A DNA stretch of 64,000 nucleotides from Bipolaris cookei (GCA_002286855.1 NRSV01000091.1:1-64000); one strand, 5' to 3'. Positions 10,601 through 22,810 are shown, numbered from the stretch's first letter. Numbers and translations: made by a program. The notes: generated by a model from the sequence alone, not told the origin.

Positions 10601-13600
10601 CATATGTTTGTCTTACTTTGCATAGGGTCCTCAGGATCACCAGCATCTTCCATATTGCGGTGGTCAAGCCAGAATAACCTGCGTCGCATACCGGAAACTT
10701 CAGGGTAGGAGGTTGTGTCAGGGTGGTCATGGAGTTTAGGATAAAGCGTCTTGCGAACGAGGGAGGAGATCGTAGGATGCATTCGCCGCTGGTGATCCAG
10801 TTGTGCGATCGGAAATTGGTCTTCCTCCCCTCTCTTCTCTTCCCCATTCATAGTCCGGTCTTCGAATCGCGAGTTGGCTAGTCTCTCGAATAGCGATTCA
10901 TCGAGGTTATATTTGGGCCCTGCGCGGTCATATTCCATCGAAAGCTTGAGGTTCGAAATTCGTGGACGCAGTTGAAGATGATCCCCAATCAATATGGCGT
11001 GCTGGATAGACGGTAAAAGCGCAGTAAGAACATGTGCTTCTAGTACCTCTCCAGCCTCCTCACAAATAAGGACTTTAGCCCGAAGACCACGCAAAAGATC
11101 AGAATTATTTACCAGACCGGTGGTTGTCACTCCAATGATATGAAATCTGTCGAGAGACTGCAGGTATGATTGGTTGAATAAAGAGGTATATTGTTGCTTC
11201 GCCGATATGTGTCGTTGAACTAAGTCGTGAAAGTGTTGCAAAAGTTCAGCTAAAGCCGAGTCGTGCCAGTATTGATATAGACGAGCGCGCTCCGAGTTCT
11301 TCAACGTCCAGACCTCCGCAAGGAGCAGCTGGTCAATAGAGCGTTCAGCGTCACTACCGCTCAAGTCACCGGGTGCATCACCGGAAACCCAAGTTTCTAT
11401 TGCAGCATCATCTCTTGTCTCAGAATCAAGGCCAGCATCTAACTCTTCCGATATGCCGCCAAATATGCCTACCGCCTGCACTGCAAATCTCTTCTTCAAA
11501 AACCCCTTCACCATCCTCACATTGCTCTCTTGGATCTGTCTGCATACTCTCTGAATCTCCATATTCAACTTCTCTATACTGGCCCTGCAGTCACTTATTC
11601 TTTTCCCCAAACCTGGAATACGTGGGATTTGTCCATTTCTCTTGTAGTTTTCGAGGGATAAGGCTTCTAGACGGGGGGATGGACTACGGGAGCCAGCTCG
11701 TAAGATATTGGTCACACCGGAATCGAGAAGTTCATGGAGAAACTGATCGAGCGCATGATTGGTGTAGCAGCTACGCAGTTTCAGCAAGTTTTCTTTCTGT
11801 GATTAGATACTAATGAGGGTGAGAAGATTGTAGTTGACTGAATAGTCAAAAATGGAAAAAAGCACAATGGATTGACTTACATGCATAAGATCGGTCCTAA
11901 ACCTAATAGATCTCTGTTGTTCAATAGGACCCTTGCGATTTGTATTCCTACATATGACTTCCCAGTCCCTGGAGGACCCTGGATAAGTGCTATTTCATGT
12001 CTCAATGCTGAAATCATCGCAGTTGCTTGACCAGTATCTAAAGTCGTCACTTCAGAGAGCCTTGTAGATAACATGTGTGGATCGTGGGAGATTGACATGG
12101 TTAGTGGTGTGGTGGCGCTATTGCTGTCATTGTCTGTAGCTGTGGGAATACAGGAGAGGTCGAGAATGGCGCTTCCAAGGTATGCAGGTGGGGGGACAAA
12201 AGCTCCTCTGTGACTGTAGTATGTCGCTGATTCTCGAATGGATACTTTGTCATGCGCACGAGGAGCCAGCCAGGTAGTAAATGGAATGTTAGCTGGGTTA
12301 GTGTGTAACGATTGGAGGCATCGCAAAATTCCTTCAAAGGAATTATACAGCACAGCCGGAAACTCGACTAGCATTAATGGCCTGGGTGAGGGAAATGAGC
12401 GTCTGGTATCGCTAGCGAGGTAGACAAGACTGGACAAGTCGGCCTTGCAGTTCGGACTTGCTAGGCGCAGTGTGATCATCGCTCTTTTAGCGTCGCTTGC
12501 TAGGTCATGAATTCCAGATTCGTCATCATGGTCCGAGGTGCAAATCTCCCTTTTCGATACTTGCAAGAAAATGACAGTGATATCATCTGGTTCCCCATCG
12601 ATGACGGCCAATATTGCCCCCCCTTCCCTCAATCCCCGGGACTCATACCACCATTGTTTTCTTCTCATCAAGTTAGGATGCCTTGCCCTGCGGGCCTGTT
12701 CGAACTGTACCTCAATCTCCACTCCCTTTATCGTGTTCGACTTGATTCGCTGAATCTCAACATCGGAGTAGATCCGAACAGGAGTTGGACTGCCACCGCG
12801 CAGAATTTTACGTTTGATCTGCCAATCAGAGTTATGAACAAAAGTAGCCCAATTCTCTAAAATCAATCGGATGGAATCACGGAGTAGACCAGAAGTATCC
12901 TCTCGTAGAAGGCGAAATTGGGAGTCAAGGAGTTGAAGAACACCTGTTTCGTGATGTATGGATGGTGAACCGGGGTTATGTCGTTGGGGAAGGAAATCTG
13001 CTCGCTGATTACAGAGGATTTCAGAGAGCGTAGGTAAGATTTTGATATCTGAGATGAGTGCGTGGTCATTGTCATGGCGGGGACCCCGTTGGGACAGTTC
13101 GCCAGGAAGGTCGACATGAAGCTCAGGATGGGGCAATTCTGGCTGCTTCTTTCGAGACGTAGTTGTGGCACGACTGTTAGCTGCGTTGGAGGCAGAGATG
13201 GTATCCCCCATATGGAGTATGTCTTTAATCTTGAGAATATTCTCATGCGCTGAACGTACGTTGAGACTTGAACTGCCATAATTGAGTTCCTTGGCGTCGT
13301 AACAGCTGCAGAGCTGTTCGACGACCTTCTTGAATTCAGTCTTGATCGCAGCCCCCTGATTGAGCGTTAAGGTAGTGAGTAGCGCCGCTGTTGCCAGGAA
13401 CAGCGCATATTCAACCTTTCTCCTGCCATTCACTTCAGATGTCATCTGAGCTAAACAATCTGTAACGTTTCTAAAGAAACCAATGCCCCGATTGCCATCA
13501 TATCCATAGGTGACGTTGTATATGGTCCCCACTGCTTTTTCCAATACCAGCGAATGTCTAATCTCCTCGTTCGAAATGATGCGAAGAAATAGGATGCAGT

Positions 13601-14193
13601 GAGGGTCGAACATAGGGTTGAGAACGCTATATGACACGGAGAAGTTTGTTTCGACAATTTGTCGGACTCGGGCGAGGCCGTGCTCAGTGGCAAGATTGTC
13701 AATAAAGATTTGCCTTGATTCTGCGGACGTGGTGATCGCTGAGAGGCCTGTTTGAAGGAACTCTTGCATTTGATCGCTGGATAGCCCTGAAGATGGCTGT
13801 CGATTAGAGTTGAAGCTGTCGAAGCCGTTCGTTGTAGCAGGCTGACTAGAGCTTCTGCTTAAAATTCCTAATTAGGGCCAGATACCTCATCCTCTTTGCA
13901 ACTACTGACCTGGATGTCCAGTTTCTGTCGCCCCCTCTCTTGGTAGTGTGGTTATGACGGTGTGGCAATCCGCCAACGGAGATCGTTGACCTAGATCCAC
14001 TTCCCCGTCCTCTCCCACCATCATTCCTTGGGCCGAAATTTGCATCAGTGGAATTTTTACGACCGGGGTCACTTGATTTAGGCCACCGACCTCGACGAGT
14101 ACCACGGCCAGGGCTTTCGTTTGTTGCATTACCACGGCCGCGGCCTACATTGCGGTGACCCCGTGGGTTGTAGTTGCTACTGGTATCTGCCAT
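7679..14193 (-). CDS. ZNFX1/Hrr1/SAD-3-type superfamily 1 RNA helicase with NFX1 and RZ zinc fingers
   Basis: Six exons by splice signals and phase: 14193-13910, 13857-11881, 11770-10276, 10209-10109, 10035-7884, 7813-7679 (about 2,047 residues; the NAG at 13854-13857 leaves a one-codon choice). The order is an Arg/Gly-rich N-terminus; Walker A GPPGTGKSY near residue 720; CYTNHALDQF restored across the 110 bp intron; Walker B CEEAGE; FQ-GEEATVIIVSLVRSN and LLSRAKHG motifs across exon joins; a run of NFX1-type Cys/His fingers (LSCGHSC...C); and a final exon giving an RZ finger (HWYYCRNNHP-FTVGECG...CPQC). Relatives are human ZNFX1, S. pombe Hrr1 (RNAi heterochromatin) and Neurospora SAD-3 (meiotic silencing). 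A role in small-RNA silencing or RNA defence is likely. All joins keep frame, so the gene looks intact. Confidence 0.92.
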
Positions 14194-15230
14194 ATAAAGG
14201 TATCGGCTGTCCAGAGTCCTGAATTGATAGATTGTTCCGTCGAGCAAGGTATTTGAATGAAGCAGAGAGAAAATGACTTGATTTCTTGAGGCAAGCGGGG
14301 AAGAGGTAGACGAACGTCATGGGATGGTAATGCTAAGCCACATACAGCCAAACCGCTGTGCAACCCCGCATTCTGCTGTCTCGTCTCTAACTTCCTACGT
14401 TTTTCAACGGCTTATTCAAGAGTCAAGTTACTCGCTACTATGTATATCCAAGATTGTGTGCACAAACGATGACAACCTTCGCGAGGTAGGTCCCATATTC
14501 ACTGACGATCTGGTTAAGCTGATATCCAGCACCTTATTCTATCTCATCAATTCAACTTCTTTGCTGGTCATGAGGAAAGCCCATCACCTTGCACACAGCT
14601 GCATTGTGATTGCTCTCGCCGTCTTGGCATCGAGAAAGGAAGGGTGAGACGTGATGCGACGTGATCTCTCGCGTACTAGCAACTTAGCAAGGCTATATAA
14701 GTAAGCATGTTCATAGAAACTAACAGAAACCTAAGCTCCAGCTCCAACATGCACACCGGCAGTGGCCCTTGTCAAGACATGATAATGGCAGTCTTTTCTT
14801 GCGATAGATGATTTGGTTAGTAACCCGGCGCCGACGTGCAGCTTTCATTCGCAGTAATTTACCGACCACGTAGGCTTTGTGTCCCCCACTTGGCGGTCTG
14901 ACAGCACCTCGCAGTTGCTGCAACGCCTGCGAGCGATCCTTCTAACACAACAATGCGCGACCACAGCCACAGCTCGGCCACATTACGTCACGCAGGCGTT
15001 GCGGACTTGTTCCATCGTCAATATATGTTCTATCCAAGTACCGACATGCCGTATACACATGTTGTTCAATATATTTCCACACAATAGCGGCTACTGCATT
15101 GTTGCAGTCTCGTTTCCCCGTCACAATGCTATTCAGTCGTCAAGCCAACGATCCAGTACCCTTCCCAGCTCAAGGCTTATTTAGCTCGAGGCAATGTTTG
15201 GCAAGACAGCATTGCGTTCAGACTGCCATA
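14194..15230. other. promoter-side intergenic region, no gene seen
   Basis: Upstream of the helicase start. Short overlapping frames exist on both strands but none has recognisable content. Confidence 0.5.
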
Positions 15231-15640
15231 TTACCTCCATGTAGGATAAGTCCTGTTTGTACCACTGAGCGTATTACCAAAGAGACCGTTCGGTTGGGAA
15301 TGGGTCGAGCCTGCAGGACGCTGTGGAAAAACAACATTTGTAAAATAGTCGACAGGATAATCGCCACCCTCGCGAATGAGATCCTTGAACAGGGTCTTCC
15401 TGCCTAGTTCGCCTACGTGCTCTGTGGCAACTTCAATTACAGCAGACCGCATTGCACAATCGTTCCCTGGAGTAGTTGCATATACCTCTCGAATGCATTC
15501 TGGAAAGGATTCGCTTGTCCCGAGATCCTGTAAATTTTGCTGCAGTTTTACTGTAGCAAGCGCTTTTAAGTCCTCCAAGAGAAACATAGGGCGTATACAC
15601 GAGGTTCTTCCAGCAGCGGAGGGTCATCTAGATGACAGGC
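15231..15640 (-). pseudogene. BTB/POZ-domain protein, C-terminal fragment
   Basis: The minus strand reads MFLLEDLKALATVKLQQNLQ and on to FPECIREVYATTPGNDCAMR, a match in style to the part after the BTB fold in short fungal BTB proteins (helix with LK-LA, then a REVY-TTP segment). Immediately upstream a different frame gives RVYAL, the usual VYALADKY entry to this helix, so a frameshift separates the two. No BTB core (strand-helix with a histidine and YTGDY-like motif) was found upstream. It is a truncated gene relic. Confidence 0.6.
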
Positions 15641-15942
15641 TAAGAATTAATGATATATTGGCGGGCATAGTAGAGTGGGGGTGCTACTGCGTAAGAGGAA
15701 AACTAAACCAAAAAATCTATGGCAACGGAGCTCTAGTACTAGGTAAGTACGCCACGAGTAAATGGAAATGGTAGATAGCAGAAACAATACAGATCAATTG
15801 ACCGCACCTACGCGTGCGACACTGTCCTAACCCAAGATACGAATGCAAAACGCTGTTGGACATATCTGCAGCTTCTCCAAGATGCTGGATTATATGGAGC
15901 AAGTCGATGTTTCCCCTCCTTCACCTTCGCTACATATACTTA

Positions 15943-18059
15943 TTACTTTCCTTTATTCTTCTTCATCTTTTTCTCATATGAAACTTTCGCTGACGAAGAA
16001 GCCCATGAGTCAGACGTCGACTCACCCATAGGCCCAGCGAAATTCTCATCCTCAGGAGACTCAGATTGTTGTTCTGATACTGCTTCGTGTTCTGTTGGCA
16101 AGGTCCACTCATCATGGGCTTCGTCATGAGATATGTCAGCTTCTTCTAGTCCATTGTTGGTGACATTTCCGTGAGGTTCAATGCAAGGAAGGTTCAAAGA
16201 CAGGTCTGACAAAGAATCTCCAAACCTATGTCGGAGGGTTGCTGCATCCGGTGTACCTGTACACAACCACGCTTTAGTCTATGCTCTACAAAACTCTTTG
16301 CTGACAACATAATTTGACGCTTACCTTGCAGTGTCTCCACCATGAATCTTTTACATGTTTCTAGTCCCTGAACCAGCACGCCCAGCTGGGTTTCCAACTG
16401 GCTGCGCTTCGCTCGGCTCTCCTTGGACTCACCCGCAATGCTTGTCACCACATCAGAGGCAAGAGAGGTAACTCTGATCGGCGAAACGATGTCGCTGAGC
16501 TTAGCGATGATATCTTTTTCTACAGCTTCAACAGCAACGTCGTCGACGAAGCGTTTCAAGGCGATCTGGTGGTAAAGGAAACATGTTAGCATACAGCTTT
16601 ACGAGAGGGGACTCAATGAGATTTTGTGGATAACGACTTACTTTGTAGTATGCCTGCATGCAGTCCAGCACTTCAGAGCACGCATACTGATTCAAATCAG
16701 GGTTTGTATACGATACGAGTGCATTGATCAACGGCCGGTAGTCCATCTCTATGTATCGAGATTGCTCAGATGGGTGAAGTGAGCTAACGCCGAAGACATC
16801 TTGGATGATGCGCGTGAGTTCTGCTGTAACTCTTTTCTTTCGGACTTGTTGCACCGTCTCTGTGAAATAGTGGTTGTAGGTGATGGGGTGGCAGCGCTGG
16901 TGTGAAGCAAGCAGTTCTGCTGTCTTGCTTTTCACATCTTTGGAAATCCTCTCGAGTGCAGGTTCGACTAAGGTTTGGAACAATGCACCACATGTAGACG
17001 TATCTGAAACCTGGGAGATGAGGTGTCTGAGGAAAGTCCTTACTGCACTTACGACTTGTACAATGTAAGCTCTCGCAAGCTCTTCCCACGGCGATGACTG
17101 CTCGAAAAAGAGGTCTGATACTACCATAGGGTTGAAGGTGCCGGGGAGTTCGCGGCCGCGGGTACGGTTCATGAGGGACTCGATACGCTTGAGGAACTCT
17201 GACCGGCTAAGGATATTTTCCTTCGGTCTACCAGCTTGTAGAAGACTTGTATCCGAAGAGTTGGTGATCACAAAGTGGTGTCCATCGCGCGTCATTGTCT
17301 CTGAAAAAGACTGATTGAGGTTCTGTACCACAGCACGAATGCGTTTCTGGTAGCCAGCGTCAGTCCTCGCGTCACTGAAGAAGTCATCGTTGTAGGTCCC
17401 GTCGACAGCGGCTTTGGTGAGGGCTTGGCATGCTTGGCTGAGGGTGATTAGATATTGGCGTTGTTCTTCGATACTAGCCCGAGGCTGGCCCAGCTTTTCG
17501 AGTCCAGTGCGACAAGCAGCAGACTTGAGTTCGATCTCTTCCACAAGACTCGGGAGTTCCGCTGCGATCTGGACAAGAAGGAATTTGCTCAGTCGCTCTC
17601 TCAATGGCACGATACCCAGGATAGACCCAGGCAGCGTGGGCCATATGCCTTTGGAAAAGAAATGACTTTCTTCTTCGTCACGATTTGGAAGTGCCCCGGA
17701 TCTAGTTTCTGAATCCGTACAACTCCTCTGGACTGTACCTAATGATGATGCATAGAACCAGAGAGCAGCAGAAAAGTAGTTGTAAGAGAAGTTCATTCTG
17801 CACAACATGTGGGTGAGTCGCGAAGGTGTTGCTGTAGAGCCTCCTGGCTAGCGAACGTTCTATCGCAGGTTGAGCAGTCGTATGAAGGCTTGTGAGCCGA
17901 AGAGAGGAGTTGTTGTTTCAGGCTACCTCGGTTGTTGAAACTTCGATTGCAGGCATTGCAATCGTACGAGCCGACGTGAAGTGGCGAGTTGTCGAAGTGT
18001 TGGACTAATGCGTACTGATCTCCGAATCGTTTGTTACAGGTTTCGCAAAAACATGCCAT
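15943..18059 (-). CDS. C2H2 zinc finger fused to dynamin-type stalk and effector domain, GTPase domain absent
   Basis: Proposed exons 18059-17807, 17738-16642, 16565-16325, 16256-15943 (634 residues, all phases agree). The first exon encodes three C2H2-like fingers (CETCNKRFGDQYALVQH; CNACNRSFNN; CSTCDRTFASQEALQQH). The second enters the dynamin sequence after the GTPase domain (EEESHFFSKGIWPTLPGSIL) and runs through the stalk (LPGTFNPMVVSDLF; HPITYNHYF). The later exons give the GTPase-effector region (AYYK-IALKRFVDDVAV) and an acidic, lysine-ended tail. A full paralogue lies at 40586-43088. No G1-G4 motifs lie upstream. The 68 bp first intron (GTTGTG...CATTAG) is the weakest join. If it is wrong, this is a finger gene abutting a headless dynamin pseudogene. 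Without a GTPase it could only act by binding other stalks. Confidence 0.62.
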
Positions 18060-18189
18060 GGTTCAAAGTTGCCAAAGGCTCAAGATAGACCTTAGTTTTG
18101 ATGGTTTAAGAGGCAAAAAAGCATCGTGAGAACGGTGGAGTGATTGCATCATTGGAACTGGTGGTGCACGTTACTTCGTGGACTTAGTC

Positions 18190-18770
18190 ACAGAAAGGCC
18201 CTGCAACGCTAACGCAAAGCGTGTGTTGCGACACGTCATGTTCGCAAATAACCGAATACAGCTTAGCGCATCAACAGTCACTCAATATGCAGCCTTGCTT
18301 CATATCTACAGCCTGCCTTCGGCCTGGCGTTCAAAGTATGCTGTCAGCTTTCCTATTGGCTCACCAGCAGCAAACGCCCACCGATAACGTTCCATGAAAG
18401 CTACAATCTCTTCGTCCATCTGCTGCATTACCCTCTGCTTGTGGTCCTCCAGCTCTTGGCCCGTATGAGCGAGATGCACTTCCGACTGCAGCTCGACCTC
18501 GCCGACCTCGTGCCCAAAGTCCATCGCGTCTAGCACGATCGAGAACCTCTCGTCCGCCAGCCACGTTCTTCTTGTCGTGCACATGGTCGCAATGCGATCG
18601 AGACCGTAAAACTCGCGCTCGCTGCATACTCGTCCCGTAATGGTGCGTACCTGCACCCCAATTTCGCGAGGGTCAGTCAGCTCCTCGAACCTTGAGTTTT
18701 GGAAGTTGCCACCCTTTTTCACTTTGGCCTCCCATTGCCCGTCGCGTAGCCTGACCCACACACCTGCTGC
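18190..18770 (-). repeat. inverted partial duplicate of the CYTH phosphatase locus
   Basis: The reverse complement of this stretch matches 39609-40190, apparently identical over the coding part compared by eye. It covers the last 151 codons plus about 120 bp of 3' flank. Similarity stops at both ends, so it is a local segmental copy. Confidence 0.9.
18306..18761 (-). pseudogene. 5'-truncated copy of CYTH-domain thiamine-triphosphatase-like gene
   Basis: An open frame of 151 residues with the same protein sequence as residues 62-212 of the gene at 39434-40072. The N-terminal part with the catalytic EVERK motif is missing, and the upstream sequence at 18771 onward is unrelated. Without the first strand of the CYTH tunnel the product cannot fold as an active phosphatase. 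Lack of any change in the frame indicates a very recent copy, or gene conversion with the full gene 21 kb away. Confidence 0.85.
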
Positions 18771-18784
18771 CGTACAGGGGCTGT

Positions 18785-19625
18785 GTGCATAGGGATAGGT
18801 AGTATGATATGTTGATGTTATGGCCTATCTGCATCATTGTATCACAAGAAGCGGGGTCGTCTGTTCTTGGCCACGCACCAATAGGATCGTCACAAAGTTC
18901 TGCATATGTACGATAACGCGGCTGACAGGCGCATCAGGTCGTGAGCGACTAAGCGTTATCAAGTAGCCAGTGAAACAGAAAAGATTGTTGTGCCACAACT
19001 CTCAGCCCGTTATGCTACTAGTAAGCTATTTACTGACTCATTCGCGCTTAGCTTTGCCGATCATTTTTCAACATTTAGGTGCGTAATGTCAGGGTTCAAC
19101 ACATGTCCGTCTGCAGCTCGCCAGACGTCATTTCATAGCAGTGAATTGTAGACTTCGATATAGAAACGATGAGACATGATAGATTACAATCCGTTGTGAC
19201 TACGGCTTCACCCCTGCATACGGATACAAACAACATTGTTTTCACCCCCTCTCTTCCGTATACCATTAAGCGCTCACTGTCAAGGGTGAAAATGCATCCG
19301 CCAACGACCATACTAGGCTATACGTTCCCTTCTCCAATTGGAAAGGACGAACCAAACAAACTTCAAGCGTATTACGTGGGATTGCAAATTCGGGGCTACA
19401 TCCCTTCTTACTAAGTACAAGGGATCGACTGCGGTGGCGAAAAATCAGCGTCGTAACGTTCATTTTGGAGGGGTCGCATCAGACGCACAGTATCCAATCA
19501 CAACCCTTTATTACTTCCTCTATCACTGAGCAAGAATATATAAGAACCACGAAGACATCAGTAATAGATCATTCACAGTAAATCACTAAAAACTTTTCCA
19601 ACCTGAGGCAAACATCTACTTCACA
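18785..19625. other. intergenic; promoter of the small SMP-like gene at the right end
   Basis: No gene recognised. A TATA-like stretch (AATATATAAGAACC) lies near 19535, about 90 bp before the start codon of the next gene. Confidence 0.4.
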
Positions 19626-19885
19626 ATGCCTTCCTCAAACTCTAAGAGCTGCGGCGCTTCCAACAACAGCGGAGCCAAGTTCACCCCTATGACTCAATCT
19701 GATGCTTCCAGAATTCAATCCTCCCAGGTCAGTTTCGGAATTGAGATGCTCGAATAATCAGAGCTAGATGCTGACTCGAAGTCAAGGCTCTCGGTGGGAA
19801 GGACATGTCTTCCGGTAGTTTCGCAGCGCGTGCTCAAAGCGCTGGTGATAAGAATGCGAACCAGACGGGTACCAGTGGAAAGTAG
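19626..19885 (+). CDS. small SMP-like (seed-maturation-protein-type) stress protein
   Basis: Two exons, 19626-19727 and 19787-19885, give a 66-residue hydrophilic protein. The 59 bp intron has donor GTCAGT, branch-like GCTGACT and an AG acceptor; phase 0 on both sides. The protein reads MPSSNSKSCGASNNSGAKFT, then MTQSDASRIQSSQ, and after the join GKDMSSGSFAARAQSAGDKN. The pattern of MT-DASRIQSSQ with an AARAQSA segment is typical of short fungal proteins annotated as SMP-domain or conidiation/stress proteins. It is expected to be cytosolic, abundant in stress or spores, and disordered. Short length is normal for the family. Function beyond that is not known. It appears intact, with a TATA-like box and pyrimidine-rich leader. 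Confidence 0.72.
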
Positions 19886-21430
19886 CATTGTATTAAGAGA
19901 CGATATTTCCACACTTTAGACTGAGTGAATCTAAGATAGGTTTTCGTTCGAATGCAACTACAAGTCCCATAATCCCAGGTTCATACATACCAGAAGGCGG
20001 CTAGCTCTTGAAAAGAAGCAATTTTGCAGGGTTTAGTGTTGATGTTTTCCTTCTCTTCTTGTCTCACATGAGCTAGAGCCATTGAATACACAAAGTAAGT
20101 TGTATTAACAATTGGATGAACGCAAGGTTGCCAAAATGGTGTGCGAGAAATGAGGACAATCTAAAGCATAAACAAATGTCTATAATACAACAAGTGCAAG
20201 ATTCTTCACGAAATAATGAATCTAAAAGGTAGAATTTTGATCTCAATCCGTTTGTCTTCGTCCTAATCAGTCTCGATAATAAATCAACGATATTCCACTT
20301 CAGTGTTAGGTGTACAACTAATGCTACAAAATTTCGAGCTTTCTGAATGGCGAGGCACTAAGTCTAGTGTGCTGTGGTGATACTATCAGTTACCCTAGAG
20401 ACTCCATCAAGAGAACTGCTTTCCACTCCTATGTGCATGACGTCTGATTATCAGGCTAAGATTTGATTAGTATATAACTAGTACTAACGCCCTGAATATT
20501 TTGTCCATCTGATGAAGAAAGGCTATCTAAAGCTTGTTTAGCGGGAATTTAAAGGCCTGCAGCATGATCCCGTAATCTCATAGACTATTAGCACTATTGT
20601 ATGTGGGGCTGTATATAGCTAGAAAGCTTGCCCCTAAGTTCATATGTCAAACACTGTGCGGTCTCTAGCGTATCACAGACCTAGTTAGACTTCACAATAC
20701 CATTCATACCCTCCTAAATAGAACTAACTAGGCAGTTAATGACAAGAGGCGCATATCCTAGAAACACGTATAGTCCTACGATATGTAATATTCTCTATTA
20801 GAAATGATATAATCAAGGGTAACTACTGGTTAGTCGTTAATTTCTCTTGTTCATGGTTCGACGCGGCAGCTAGCTCTCTAATGTGTTTGGTGCACTCGTA
20901 AGCGTCGAGTATTGCCATTATTTCCGTAAGCAGGTCCACGTCTTGCGTGGGGTTTGAAGCTCGGTGATCTTCATTAGACCATGGTAGTTGTGATTCAGGA
21001 ATGTGCTAACTGGTTCTAGGGTTTGTTGCGCAGCTCGTCTCTTAAGCGATGTTGCCCTTATTACCCCCACCGCTTATATGCCATATCTAATTGACTTTGG
21101 CAAGCTGCGTTACATCAGCATGACAGCGCCGAAGTATGATAGAGGCACAGAGACGATAATGCTACAAAGTATTGATCTAGTTACCAATCTTCTGCAATAT
21201 GTCTACCTAAACCTGAGCCACTTGGCACCTGTTCACCAGCCGCTGCCAGAAGTTCTTACTCTCTTCCAGGTCGCCTCCCACTCATATACCTCTTGTAAGT
21301 GTTTCTTTATTTTCGATAATTATAATGACACGCTTTGCTCTAGTCATGACGACGTTTAGCCGGCGCATGTCGGCAAGAGCGGAACGGCGGAGAGATGTCT
21401 CTGAGTCTCTGAGTTAGATTTGAACGATAG
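19886..21430. other. 1.5 kb AT-rich gap without recognisable genes
   Basis: The sequence is AT-rich with many stops on both strands and no protein, RNA or repeat ends that I can recognise. A 118-codon frame at 21003-21359 has no familiar features. Confidence 0.5.
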
Positions 21431-21787
21431 TTAGTTACCAGATTCTACACTTGATTTAGCCGATCGCGGTGCAGGGTCCTGATATGCGCGAAGGGTCTCA
21501 TAATGAACATCACCATGGCTGAAGGCATACATCCGCTGAGGCTTAGCCCATTCGTCGCAGAACAGAAAAGCGGCTATCAAGACACTCAGTAGACACAGCA
21601 CAGCAAAAATTACATACAGTGTTGATGCTCCAGACATTTTGTTCAGTTGCTGCGGACAATCGACGTTATTTCGTGCAGGGTTAGTATAGGTACTACAGTC
21701 AAGCGCAGCTTCACCCCGCCAAAACAGAAATCCACCCACCACATTGAAACCACCCAAACACAGCGATAACTTGACCAGAGCTCCCAT
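21431..21787 (-). CDS. small membrane protein, repeat-associated family
   Basis: 118 residues with two hydrophobic segments (about 5-22 and 55-75, the latter ASTLYVIFAVLCLLSVLIAA), a short Cys-containing loop between them, and a hydrophilic tail (RMYAFSHGDVHYETLRAYQD, then PAPRSAKSSVESGN). The end of the second membrane segment and the tail recur, diverged, in the frame at 45073-45408 (AAFLFYNERARRQRMHAFN; RRSAKSGVESGD) and, broken, near 25330-25500. This is the best preserved of three. There may be an upstream exon. No known domain is recognised; membrane location is inferred from hydrophobicity. Confidence 0.5.
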   Translation of the reverse strand: MGALVKLSLCLGGFNVVGGFLFWRGEAALDCSTYTNPARNNVDCPQQLNKMSGASTLYVIFAVLCLLSVLIAAFLFCDEWAKPQRMYAFSHGDVHYETLRAYQDPAPRSAKSSVESGN

Positions 21788-21849
21788 CCCTTCGCATCTA
21801 AAAACACAGTCCTTGATCTTATCAACGGACTCGCTACTTCCGATCGAAG

Positions 21850-22550
21850 ATGTCCATCATGCCCTTAACCCCTAGAGATTGTGCAACGCTCTGGAACCAA
21901 GTTCCGCTAAACCTGTGCAACGAACCCGTTGAAACCAAACCCCCTACTACGTCAGTCGAACTCCTCGGCTGACTACAAAACCTCGACTGTCAACACGTCC
22001 GGGAAGCTGTCCTTGCTCTCGAGGATCGAACCGGTACCCAAGAATGGAAAACCTCGATCAATCGGGTAAAGGACCTTTGCTCTCACAAATGCACCATCAA
22101 TCACTATCCCCCACGTATCGAAACAAGGATCCGACTCTTCAAAGTATCTGACGTGCCGGAATTTGAAAATATCGGGGATTATAGGCGCTTCCGGAGCTCT
22201 CTCCTCGTGTTCTTCCAGTCCGAAGACGCTCCTCTCCTACATGAATACAAACTCGCGCTACGGCGCGTACTCTTATCCTTCAAGCACCCTGACGCCTTCG
22301 GAGTCTCCCAAGGATGGGATGTCACCCCATTCATCAGTGGTGACTGGAACAGCACCTATACGGCCTTCGTAGCTTTCCTTGACTCTAAATTCTAGTCTGT
22401 AACAATCGAAGGGGACATGCGCGAGGAATACATGCGTACAGAGAATGTTGAACCAGTCGACTCATACGACCGGTTCCTAGCATACCACGATAGGATCATG
22501 GAAATAAGAAGACGCCCGATATACAAGGGTCCGACTGTGGGCACGTTTTA
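21850..22550 (+). pseudogene. retrotransposon gag-like relic
   Basis: A plus-strand frame, broken by stops near 21973 and 22393, reads TLWNQVPLNLCNEPVETK, IETRIRLFKVSDVPEFENIG, HPDAFGVSQGWDVTPFISGD and VEPVDSYDRFLAYHDRIMEI. The order of a helical capsid-like stretch with a DRF-AY segment is like the gag region of fungal LTR retrotransposons. No zinc knuckle, protease or polymerase follows. It is a small leftover; the class is inferred. Confidence 0.45.
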
Positions 22551-22810
22551 GGTGATTGATAGGATCCAGGTGCTCGAGTGAGCACCCGGATTCTGTGACT
22601 AGTCAGCACGCACGATCCACCGCGATCCAACTCACGTGGATCGACGTGGATCAAAAAAACAGGACAACACAATTAATCCAATCAATATTTACAGTTATTG
22701 ATCATAGTTAAATCACTGTCTTTGATAACCAATCACAATCTGACAACAAGACACCACCGCCCAGCGTAAGCACGGGTCTCCCAACACCAACGCGATCACC
22801 CCAGATCCAC
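22547..22810 (+). repeat. possible LTR or repeat end next to gag relic
   Basis: The sequence beginning TGTGGGCACG right after the gag-like relic has dense short inverted repeats (GGTGCTCGAGTGAGCACC; GATCC and CACGTGGATC motifs), suggestive of an LTR. No partner copy is in the window, so this is weak. Confidence 0.25.

Noticed and set aside
12507..12860. Plus-strand frame of 117 codons inside the helicase gene
   Set aside because: It is the complement of the well-supported helicase exon 13857-11881.
18306..18761. Second functional CYTH phosphatase
   Set aside because: The copy lacks the first 61 residues, including the EVERK catalytic motif.
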